A stretch of DNA of 11,809 nt from Parcubacteria group bacterium GW2011_GWB1_44_7 (GTDB lineage: Bacteria > Patescibacteria > Paceibacteria > UBA9973 > DSPV01), in the NCBI GenBank assembly GCA_000999175.1, contig LCJJ01000013.1, forward strand, positions 1 to 11,809. Reading direction: 5' to 3'. Made by a program: the position numbers and the translations under genes. Shown here piece after piece: positions 5,783-11,809 of this stretch (position 1 is the first letter of the stretch; each line of letters starts with the position of its first letter). The notes below the pieces were generated by a model. The model was not told the origin of the DNA and ran no database searches. It saw nothing but the letters and a program-made list of their open reading frames with translations.

Positions 5783-6363
5783 GGAAAGTTGTCTTTGATA
5801 TTGAAACGACCAATTATTTTTCCGATATCGGCAAAAATGACCCGGCGTCTTTGGATTTGGCGGTGGTTTGTCTTTATGATTCCGCCGATGATTCTTATAA
5901 AAGTTTTACCCAAAAAGAACTTCCGGGCCTTTGGCCGATTTTGGAAAAAGCCGATTTGCTCATCGGTTTCAATTCCGAGCATTTTGACATTCCCCTGCTC
6001 AATAAATATTATTCCGGCGATTTGTCTAAAATTCGCGGCGTGGACTTGCTCAAAGAAGTAAAAAAGGTTTTGGGTCGGCGGATTAAATTGGACATTTTGG
6101 CGGAAGCGACTTTGGGCAGAAAAAAAACCGGCGATGGCACCGAATCAGTACGTTGGTGGCGAGCCGGAGAAATTAAAAAAGTCATTGATTATTGCATTGA
6201 AGATGTGCGTATTACCAAAGAGCTTTACGAATACGCGCTTAATAATCATCATCTGAAATATCGCGACAGAAAAATTCTTAAAGAAATTCCATTAGATACC
6301 AACCATTGGGAAAAAATCACCGAGGGCGCCGAAACCAAACTTACCCACACTTTACCGTTTTGA
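5779..6363 (+). CDS. DEDD-type 3'-5' exonuclease (RNase H-like fold)
   Basis: This is a 194-residue single-domain exonuclease. The DEDD residues are visible: Exo I as DIET (Asp7, Glu9), Exo II as GFNSEHFD (Asp70) and Exo III as YCIED (Tyr138, Asp142), the DEDDy pattern. These positions coordinate two metal ions in DnaQ/PolB-type and YprB-type exonucleases. The substrate, DNA or RNA, cannot be told. The ATG overlaps the hisS stop (ATGA), so translation is probably coupled and the pair co-transcribed from the hisS promoter. Co-transcription with a tRNA synthetase hints at an RNA role, but this is only context. The spacing to the next gene is about 150 bp and no clear terminator is seen. Confidence 0.85.
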   Translation: MRKVVFDIETTNYFSDIGKNDPASLDLAVVCLYDSADDSYKSFTQKELPGLWPILEKADLLIGFNSEHFDIPLLNKYYSGDLSKIRGVDLLKEVKKVLGRRIKLDILAEATLGRKKTGDGTESVRWWRAGEIKKVIDYCIEDVRITKELYEYALNNHHLKYRDRKILKEIPLDTNHWEKITEGAETKLTHTLPF

Positions 6364-6510
6364 AATTTGAAAATTAGCGGATAATAGCGATAGCGGATAT
6401 ATGCTGAGTTTGCTGGAATTATAAAATTATGTTTACATATTCCTTGGTCGGGGCTTTTTTAAAGTTCCCGAGAAACAGCACAAAACAAGAAAAACGAAGT
6501 CATCGGAAAT

Positions 6511-6831
6511 ATGGAAACCAATATGGCTCATGTTGTTGTTCAACCACTACATCGGCGCGCGATAGCCATTCAACCAAATGGTTGTTCTTTGGGAGAATTC
6601 CGCGAATTGGCGAAGTCAAAAATCACGGCTCAGCCGGAAATAATAAGAACGATTATCAAGGACGCTCGAACCTTATCGGACCAGCCGGGCAAACGGGAGT
6701 TGGTGGAGAAATTAAAAACCCTTAACCAAATGCGGTCCCTGGTGCCCGAACACGCCTGGCATCGCTTTGTCCATCGGGCATTGCGCCGTGCCGGTAGCAC
6801 TTTCGCCCCGTTCGACAACTTTCATTGGTAA
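6511..6831 (+). CDS. Hypothetical small basic protein
   Basis: This frame encodes 106 residues and I do not recognise it. It contains a mostly helical middle (about 27-75, LGEFRELAKSKITAQPEII and ELVEKLKTLNQM) and an Arg/His-rich segment (HAWHRFVHRALRRAG, 81-95), with no membrane segment or signal peptide and a single Cys. The basic charge would suit nucleic-acid binding, but no motif confirms this. That it is a real gene is supported by a strong terminator 30-70 nt after its stop and by the lack of another use for the interval. The start could be the ATG at 6511 or the one at 6523 (MAHVVV). No Shine-Dalgarno is seen before either. Confidence 0.6.
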   Translation: METNMAHVVVQPLHRRAIAIQPNGCSLGEFRELAKSKITAQPEIIRTIIKDARTLSDQPGKRELVEKLKTLNQMRSLVPEHAWHRFVHRALRRAGSTFAPFDNFHW

Positions 6832-6863
6832 TTGCCAGAATGGTTTTGTTGATTTCAGTTTAA

Positions 6864-6900
6864 CCCGCCCCGAACAGTTTCGAGGGCGGGCTTTTTTATT
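6864..6900 (+). terminator. Strong intrinsic terminator
   Basis: CCCGCCC (6864-6870) pairs with GGGCGGG (6884-6890), extended by CGAA/TTCG with a bulged A. CTTTTTTATTT follows. It ends the transcript of the small gene at 6511-6831 and insulates thrS. Confidence 0.9.
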
Positions 6901-6927
6901 TGACGCTTTGCTCATAAACAAAATTCT

Positions 6928-6936
6928 TGCTATATT
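6928..6936 (+). promoter_or_regulatory. Extended -10 of thrS, leaderless geometry
   Basis: TGC-TATATT (6928-6936) is an extended -10 with only TTGCTC (6908-6913) as a partial -35 at 17 bp. Six nt separate it from the thrS ATG, placing the transcription start at the start codon. Confidence 0.55.
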
Positions 6937-6942
6937 TTAGCT

Positions 6943-8703
6943 ATGGAAAAAGATGCGGAAAAGAATGAAAATTTAGTGCAGAAACGCCACTCGCTCGCCC
7001 ATCTTTTGGCGGCGGCGGTTTTAGAGTTATACCCTGAAGCAAAAAACACCATTGGTCCGGCCATTGACAATGGTTTTTATTACGATTTTGATAACTTAAA
7101 AATTTCTGATACTGATTTACCGAGAATTGAAGAAAAAATGCGCGAGCTCCTGCCGTCTTGGACAAAGTTTTCTCATAAAGCTATGGAGGCCAACGAAGCT
7201 AAAGCAGCTAATGAAGCCAACCACTACAAACTGGAGTTAATCAATGAATTAGAAAAAACCGGCGAAAAAATCACTTTCTATACCTGCGGTAATTTTACTG
7301 ATTTATGCCGAGGCGGCCATGTTGAAAATCCCAGCAAAGAAATCAAACCGGATTCGTGGAAACTTTCTCGTATTGCCGGCGCTTATTGGTGGGGTGACGA
7401 AAAAAATAAAATGCTCACTCGTATTTACGGTTTAGCGTTTGAAACAAAAAAAGAATTGGCAGATTATGAAAAACAAATAGCAGAAGCGGAAAAATACGAC
7501 CACCGAAAACTTGGGCAACAATTAGAAATTTTTATGTTTGACGAAGATGTTGGGCCTGGTTTACCACTTTGGCTGCCTAATGGCGTGATAATAATCGAAG
7601 AATTAGAAAAATTGGCCAAAGAAACAGAAAATGCCGCTGGTTATCAACGAGTGCGCACGCCACATGTTGCCAAGGAATCAATGTATAAGAAAAGTGGTCA
7701 CTTGCCATACTACGAAGGCGGTATGTTCCCGCCGATGGAGTATGAAGGCGGAAAATATTATTTGAAAGCGATGAATTGTCCGCATCACCACAAAATTTTT
7801 GCCGCTAAACCAAGAAGTTATCGCGATTTGCCGCTTCGTCTTGCTGAATATGGAGTTCTCTATCGCCATGAAAAATCTGGAGAGTTATTCGGATTAATGC
7901 GTGTCCGGATGCTTCAAATGAATGACGCTCATATTTATTGCACCGAGGAACAGTTTGCCGATGAGTTCCGGGCCGTAAACGAAATGTATCTCAAATATTT
8001 CAAAATTTTCGGCATTAAAAAATATGTAATGCGTTTTTCAACTCATGACCCAAAAAAACTCGGGCAAAAATTCGTTAACGAGCCGACGCTCTGGAACAAA
8101 ACTGAAAATATGGTGCGGCAGGTTTTGATTGAATCAAAAATTCCATTTGAAGAAGTGGCGAATGAAGCGGCTTTTTACGGACCAAAAATCGATGTGCAAG
8201 TTTGGTGCGCAATCGGTCGCGAATTTACTTTAGCGACTAACCAAGTAGATTTTTCCGTACCAAAAAGATTCGGGCTGGTTTATACTGACAAAAACAACAA
8301 AGAAAAAACGCCACTTTGCATTCATCGCGCGCCGCTCGGCACCCATGAAAGATTTATCGGTTTTCTTATTGAACACTTGGCCGGCGCGTTTCCATTGTGG
8401 CTGTCGCCGATTCAAGTGAAAATTTTACCAGTCGGAGAGACGCATTTAATGGCCGCTAAAAAAGCGCTGAAAGCGCTTCTAGCGGTAAACATTCGCGCTG
8501 AATTGGATGAGAATAATGAAACGCTCGGCAAAAAAGTTCGGGCGGTTAAACTTCAAAAAATTCCCTATTGGCTAGTTATCGGCGATAAAGAAATTTCTGC
8601 CGACAAAATCACCTTAGAAAGCCGCGACCAAGGTAATCTTGGCCAGATATCCGTTGACGAACTTCTCAAGAAATTTCAAAAAGAAATCGCGGAGCGGAAA
8701 TAA
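6943..8703 (+). CDS. thrS: Threonyl-tRNA synthetase lacking the N-terminal TGS domain
   Basis: This 586-residue class II synthetase charges tRNA-Thr. It begins directly with the N2 editing domain, whose Ser-tRNA-Thr hydrolysis residues are present: HSLAH (16-20) and CRGGH (122-126). The catalytic core has the zinc ligands Cys279 (MNCPHH), His330 (DAHIYC) and His461 (IHRAPLG), motif 2 around YRHEKSGELFGLMRVR (308-322) and motif 3 LGTHERFIG (465-473). A C-terminal anticodon-binding domain follows (about 488-586). The roughly 60-residue TGS domain found in E. coli ThrRS is missing, and this is not caused by a late start choice, because the -10 element and a terminator lie just upstream. The gene is monocistronic, convergent with the next gene with 2 bp between stops. 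Confidence 0.97.
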   Translation: MEKDAEKNENLVQKRHSLAHLLAAAVLELYPEAKNTIGPAIDNGFYYDFDNLKISDTDLPRIEEKMRELLPSWTKFSHKAMEANEAKAANEANHYKLELINELEKTGEKITFYTCGNFTDLCRGGHVENPSKEIKPDSWKLSRIAGAYWWGDEKNKMLTRIYGLAFETKKELADYEKQIAEAEKYDHRKLGQQLEIFMFDEDVGPGLPLWLPNGVIIIEELEKLAKETENAAGYQRVRTPHVAKESMYKKSGHLPYYEGGMFPPMEYEGGKYYLKAMNCPHHHKIFAAKPRSYRDLPLRLAEYGVLYRHEKSGELFGLMRVRMLQMNDAHIYCTEEQFADEFRAVNEMYLKYFKIFGIKKYVMRFSTHDPKKLGQKFVNEPTLWNKTENMVRQVLIESKIPFEEVANEAAFYGPKIDVQVWCAIGREFTLATNQVDFSVPKRFGLVYTDKNNKEKTPLCIHRAPLGTHERFIGFLIEHLAGAFPLWLSPIQVKILPVGETHLMAAKKALKALLAVNIRAELDENNETLGKKVRAVKLQKIPYWLVIGDKEISADKITLESRDQGNLGQISVDELLKKFQKEIAERK

Positions 8704-8705
8704 CT

Positions 8706-10103
8706 TTATTCTTTCAACTCCCCTATTCGCATCACCGCTAGTTTCAAGCCGATGGCGGGGTTTTTATAATTTTTATTAATGATGGAAAGTAAAATTCCGA
8801 TAACCTCTTCGGTTTTTTCGCTACTCCAGCGGGAGATAATTTGCGATAAAACAAAATTATGTCGATCGTTTTCATTTTCCAGGCGAGCGCGATAAGCATC
8901 ATCAAGAGCCATAATCGTTTCGCGAATAAAACGTTCCACCGATTTACCTTCTGTTCGTAAAACTCGTAAGTGATCAGTAACAGCTTTTTCATCGCCCCTA
9001 GATAATAAGCTGACAAAAGTGTTGATTTCTGTCGTAACTTTTTCCGATGCGCCGTAAGCAGGCACAGCGACAGTTTCTGTCGGCAAACTCGCTTCAATTT
9101 TTTCTTTATTCAACAATAACCAACCATCTTCGCGCGGAAATTTATTCTTGGCGTTTTCCATAGTTTTTCCGAGCACAACAATTGGCTTTTCGTTTTTAGC
9201 GGTAGCAGTTTCAATGACTGTTTTTAAGCCATCGGGCGAAATCAAAGTCCGTTCTTTTTTAGCTTCCACTGCCAGCAAGGATTCCATTTCTGAAATTGGC
9301 GCCGATTCCCGCATTTCAAAATTATCCATTGGTTTTTCGGCCAATTGAAAAATCTTGCTAGTAGTCAGCGAAAAACGAGCGCGAACATTGCTAATTAAGC
9401 GCCCAGCCAATTCCGCGGTTTTTTGACTGCGCAGAGTGTAAACTACTAAAGCGCTCCAAACAGCTAAGCCAAGAATGAACAATAAAATTTTGCCCGTGCC
9501 GCTCAAGCCGGTGTAGGGAATCTGGGAAAGATAGACGAAAGCCAACGGCGTTTTAATCGCTTTTTGTAATAAGACGACATTCGGTTGGTTCAATCCCCCG
9601 CCGCCGCAATTGCTTTGACAGCCGCTGGACGGCGGATTTGCTGGTGGCGGATTTGTCGGCGGCGGGTTTTCCGGCGGCGGGTTAACGGGCGGTTGTTCTG
9701 GAGGAGGTTCCGTGGCTGGCGGAGTTTTAACTGTTATTGAGCAAGTTCGGGTAATTTTTTCAATCTTACTCGGCGTGATAACCAAAGAAATTTTTACCGA
9801 AGCGTTTTTAATGCCAGCGGTGGCATAGGTTTTAGAAACTGATTGAGTGGAACCGGACAAACTTTCATTACCGCTCCATTGCCAAGTGTAATAAGCGCCG
9901 TCGCCGGTTTGAGCGGTTGAGGTTTGGTTAGTCGTCCAAACAACCGTTTCGCCGATATTGACTTCAGCTGGCAAGCCGGCGCAAGAGCCTTGTAAATTCC
10001 AGGCAAAAACCGGCTTAGCAATCATTATTGCTGTGGCGACAAGAATCAATCCAATCAATAATTTTGTTGTTTTCATTGTTTTGCTATATAAACCGATAAT
10101 CAT
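8706..10103 (-). CDS. PKD-like surface protein with internal IPYTG sortase-type motif and cytoplasmic domain
   Basis: This 465-residue protein has, in order, a signal peptide (M10-A34, cleaved after VFA), an Ig/PKD-like domain (about 36-126), a proline-rich linker of PPP-x-N units (about 128-159), a Cys/Gly stretch (GCQSNCGGGG, 161-170), the motif LSQIPYTG (192-199), one membrane helix (about 205-224) with a basic stop (RSQK), and a C-terminal region of about 240 residues predicted inside the cell. The last 110 residues are helical (FVSLLSRGDEKAV to the end) and recall a conserved but unnamed domain of Parcubacteria proteins. The start ATG overlaps the sortase stop by one base (TAATG), implying coupling; an alternative start is the ATG at 10076 (MKTTK). 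It is probably the substrate of the adjacent sortase, an inference from motif and context. Confidence 0.82.
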   Translation of the reverse strand: MIIGLYSKTMKTTKLLIGLILVATAIMIAKPVFAWNLQGSCAGLPAEVNIGETVVWTTNQTSTAQTGDGAYYTWQWSGNESLSGSTQSVSKTYATAGIKNASVKISLVITPSKIEKITRTCSITVKTPPATEPPPEQPPVNPPPENPPPTNPPPANPPSSGCQSNCGGGGLNQPNVVLLQKAIKTPLAFVYLSQIPYTGLSGTGKILLFILGLAVWSALVVYTLRSQKTAELAGRLISNVRARFSLTTSKIFQLAEKPMDNFEMRESAPISEMESLLAVEAKKERTLISPDGLKTVIETATAKNEKPIVVLGKTMENAKNKFPREDGWLLLNKEKIEASLPTETVAVPAYGASEKVTTEINTFVSLLSRGDEKAVTDHLRVLRTEGKSVERFIRETIMALDDAYRARLENENDRHNFVLSQIISRWSSEKTEEVIGILLSIINKNYKNPAIGLKLAVMRIGELKE

Positions 10104-10714
10104 TATTTAATCAAGCGGTCGCTTATAAATTCCGCCGTTACCACAAATCGAGCGTCTCGCTTGCCGAAAGTGTCGCAAGTGGATAAAGTCAATTTTCTTT
10201 TGCCAGTTTCAAATTTAACCAACGCTTCATTCTGGTCAACCAAAGCGACAGTCGTTACTTTATAAATATATTCTTTCTCATCAGAAAATAATTTTATTTC
10301 ATCGCCAAGCTGAAGTTCATTGAGCCGATTCAATGACTTGAAAGCCTGATTATGAACAGTGTCCCAGTTAGTGCTGTGTCCAAAAATAAACATATTGGTA
10401 TTGTTTTCCAACGAGCCGGAACCAGGATAATGAACAACGCCCTTAAGCAATGCCGCATCTAATACGGCAATGTCGCGGCTTTGGGGATTTTCCACCGGCG
10501 CGTCCGTGCCGATTTTTTCAATGACCAAGCGAATCGGTTGAGAGCCAGCAGAAAAATCGGCAGTTGGCTTCGGTTCGGAATTTTTGGCGAATAATGCCAA
10601 AATCACCGCGTTCAGTTCTTTTACTTCAATAGGCGCTAAATCAACGGTTAAAAGTAAAGTGTAACTGGCGATAAAAATGATAAGCCAAAAAAATATTGAA
10701 TTAAAAATTTTCAT
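10103..10714 (-). CDS. Sortase (membrane-anchored cysteine transpeptidase)
   Basis: This sortase cleaves LPxTG-like signals and transfers surface proteins. Counted from the ATG at 10714 it has 203 residues: an N-terminal membrane anchor (about 4-28), a linker, and the sortase beta-barrel. The catalytic residues are visible as His113 (IFGHSTNW), Cys180 (TLSTC, 176-180) and Arg189 (ARFVV). The order and the GVVHYPGSG block (92-100) fit the single-domain class D/E-like group; the exact class is not certain. A TTG at 10723 could add three residues, but the ATG is better placed. It is the first gene of a two-gene minus-strand unit with the PKD/IPYTG protein, served by a TTGACA/TATATT promoter. Confidence 0.93.
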   Translation of the reverse strand: MKIFNSIFFWLIIFIASYTLLLTVDLAPIEVKELNAVILALFAKNSEPKPTADFSAGSQPIRLVIEKIGTDAPVENPQSRDIAVLDAALLKGVVHYPGSGSLENNTNMFIFGHSTNWDTVHNQAFKSLNRLNELQLGDEIKLFSDEKEYIYKVTTVALVDQNEALVKFETGKRKLTLSTCDTFGKRDARFVVTAEFISDRLIK

Positions 10715-10716
10715 AC

Positions 10717-10744
10717 TTGACAATTATTTAATTAGTGATATGCT
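10717..10744 (+). promoter_or_regulatory. Promoter of the CARDB gene
   Basis: TTGACA (10717-10722), a 16-bp spacer and extended -10 TGA-TATGCT (10736-10744) point to the right. Transcription would start near 10751, about 30 nt before the GTG. The site overlaps the region that polymerase at the sortase promoter would occupy. Confidence 0.55.
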
Positions 10745-10749
10745 TGCCT

Positions 10750-10777
10750 AATATACATTATTTATAAAAAATGTCAA
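10750..10777 (-). promoter_or_regulatory. Promoter of the sortase operon
   Basis: On the minus strand, TTGACA (10777-10772), a 16-bp spacer and TATATT (10755-10750) form a near-consensus promoter. The start would be near 10743, leaving a leader of about 28 nt before the ATG at 10714. Confidence 0.65.
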
Positions 10778-10781
10778 TACT

Positions 10782-11507
10782 GTGAATTATCCTAAAATCA
10801 TTAATAATACCGCTTTCATTGCCCTGCTCGCTACCGGCGCTTTTGCCGGCTTTATTATTGGCGTTAAACTGCCGTCAGTTTTTGCTTCATTTTATTCGGC
10901 GCCCGCTACTTCCGTCGCGTCGGTAATTTCTCCTATCATAATTGATGAATCGGCGGTGCCAATTAAAGAAATAAAAACAGAAACTAAATCGGAAATTAAA
11001 CCGGTAATTGCGCCGATAAAACCAACTGGCAAATCAATAGTTCCAACGACTGTTACCAATGAAAAAACTGCCGGTGTCAAAACTGAAACCTTGCAATTAA
11101 TTAATCCGCCCGCACTGATGAAAGATTACGGTAAGCCCGACTTGGCGGTAAAAACTCTAGAAACCGGCGTGATTGATAAAATTACCAACGTTTTTGTCGC
11201 CACTACTTCTTTGCGTTCCATTGACCGAATTGCCGCGCGTTTTTCGGTGGAAAATTTAGGCACCAAAGAAACCGGTTCCTGGTATTTTAACGCTGTTCTG
11301 CCGACTTACCCTTCGCATATTTATTCTGCCAACAACCAAGCCTCGCTCTTGCCCGGTGAGCGGATTGAATTCACTCTGGGTTTTGATAGCGTGGAGAAAA
11401 AAGACGGCAACGTCGTCGTTATCAATATTGACCCGGCTAATTCCATCTTTGAAGCCAGTGAAGACAACAATGTCGTTCGCCTTATTATTGATGGTGTGAG
11501 TTTCTAA
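10782..11507 (+). CDS. Membrane-anchored extracellular protein with a CARDB domain
   Basis: This 241-residue protein has an N-terminal hydrophobic anchor (about 9-37), a Lys/Pro/Thr-rich linker (about 45-112) and a C-terminal beta-sandwich of the CARDB type. The CARDB features are PDLAV (119-123), the strand RFSVENLGTKETG (153-165), SLLPGERIEFTLGF (188-201) and the closing D-x-x-N-x-I-x-E-x-x-E-x-N-N pattern (217-230). CARDB domains are cell-adhesion-related and are common in secreted proteins of archaea and bacteria; the binding partner is unknown. The start is GTG (10782), as no ATG precedes the anchor. No IPYTG-like signal is present, so it is held by its N-terminal helix rather than by the sortase. 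It is divergent from the sortase operon. Confidence 0.83.
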   Translation: MNYPKIINNTAFIALLATGAFAGFIIGVKLPSVFASFYSAPATSVASVISPIIIDESAVPIKEIKTETKSEIKPVIAPIKPTGKSIVPTTVTNEKTAGVKTETLQLINPPALMKDYGKPDLAVKTLETGVIDKITNVFVATTSLRSIDRIAARFSVENLGTKETGSWYFNAVLPTYPSHIYSANNQASLLPGERIEFTLGFDSVEKKDGNVVVINIDPANSIFEASEDNNVVRLIIDGVSF

Positions 11508-11537
11508 AATATTCGCTCGACCCCTCGCTTTTTATTG

Positions 11538-11579
11538 ACATACACTAACTTTAAGCGATAGCAATGAGTTAGTGTATGT
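11538..11579. repeat. 13-bp perfect inverted repeat after the CARDB gene
   Basis: ACATACACTAACT (11538-11550) is exactly complementary to AGTTAGTGTATGT (11567-11579), with a 16-nt loop. TTGACA (11535-11540) overlaps its left arm. No T-run follows, so an operator or cruciform site is as likely as a terminator. Confidence 0.7.
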
Positions 11580-11648
11580 GTGTCTCTCGAAGGATTTTCA
11601 ATTTTTTAGCAAATTCTACGCCATGGCAGACTATTTTCTGTTGCGAAC

Positions 11649-11678
11649 TTGACACATAAGTCCATTCAATGGTAGATT
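11649..11678 (+). promoter_or_regulatory. Possible promoter reading out of the right edge
   Basis: TTGACA (11649-11654) and TAGATT (11673-11678) are separated by 18 bp. The small palindrome CCATT-C-AATGG (11663-11673) fills the spacer. The target gene, if any, is outside the window. Confidence 0.3.
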
Positions 11679-11708
11679 TCTTTCGTATTGTTCTTCAAAA
11701 CCATGGAT

Positions 11709-11756
11709 TCGCCACAGCAGAAAGCGGCTTAATTAGGCCATTTTCTGCTGTGGCGA
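11709..11756. repeat. 15-bp perfect inverted repeat with inner hairpin
   Basis: TCGCCACAGCAGAAA (11709-11723) pairs perfectly with TTTCTGCTGTGGCGA (11742-11756). The loop contains a further 6-bp stem, GGCTTA/TAGGCC with one G-U (11726-11739). The remaining bases of 11508-11809 hold no gene that I can support. Confidence 0.7.
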
Positions 11757-11809
11757 CAATTGAGTTGTTGCAGCGCTGTGCCATTCGGCACGAATACAAT
11801 AAACACACA

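Noticed and set aside
5700..5990. Possible frameshift hiding the missing HisRS C-terminal domain
   Set aside because: The downstream frame encodes a complete DEDD exonuclease, and none of the other frames there resembles an anticodon-binding domain.
6429..6725. Overlapping plus-strand 98-codon frame with several Cys and Ser runs
   Set aside because: It is out of frame with the better-supported 106-residue gene, and its composition is irregular.
8734..8767. Possible thrS terminator (CCGC...GCGG followed by GGTTTTTATAA) inside the convergent gene
   Set aside because: The stem is only about 4-5 bp with a long loop, too weak to call.
9600..9740. GGCGGG-rich repeated pattern that looks like a short tandem repeat array
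   Set aside because: It is the coding sequence of the PPP-x-N proline linker read on the opposite strand; spacing is irregular and it is not a CRISPR.
11774..11790. GTGCC-ATTC-GGCAC hairpin at the right edge
   Set aside because: It is only 5 bp, with no T-run and no context.

Overview
The window looks like a chromosomal segment of a Patescibacteria/CPR bacterium, most likely a Parcubacteria-type lineage. The reasons are short, compact genes with overlapping starts and stops; a DnaX without its zinc module or a tau tail; a tRNA gene with no encoded CCA; a threonyl-tRNA synthetase without a TGS domain; and a sortase next to a PKD/IPYTG surface protein of a type I associate with this group. The lineage call is inferred from protein features, because no intact marker rRNA is present.

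Left part (1-2590): the 3' end of RNase J is followed by a small gene that may encode a BECR-fold nuclease. That gene lies between two perfect copies of a 19-bp sequence formed by the last codons and stop of rnj. Next comes about 165 bp that I read as a decayed 3' end of 23S rRNA, then a double REP-like palindrome, then an MFS transporter. A long imperfect hairpin separates the transporter from the convergent genes to its right.

Middle (2588-6363): a minus-strand unit runs tRNA-Trp, dnaX, tsaC (decoding, replication clamp loading, t6A tRNA modification). A small RRM protein, also on the minus strand, has its own terminator. It is divergent from a plus-strand pair in which hisS, cut short before its anticodon-binding domain, overlaps a DEDD exonuclease gene by 4 bp.

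Right part (6364-11809): an orphan small gene with a strong terminator, then thrS. A cell-surface cluster follows: a sortase and a PKD protein carrying an internal IPYTG motif form a minus-strand pair, and a membrane-anchored CARDB protein is transcribed divergently from an overlapping promoter region. The last 300 bp contain no gene but have two long perfect inverted repeats.

Several genes (MFS, hisS, thrS, and less clearly the RRM gene, dnaX and the nuclease gene) have a -10-like hexamer 6-9 nt before the start codon and no Shine-Dalgarno sequence. This suggests leaderless mRNAs. The window mixes translation and RNA-metabolism housekeeping genes with a surface-protein locus and traces of small-scale DNA insertion.
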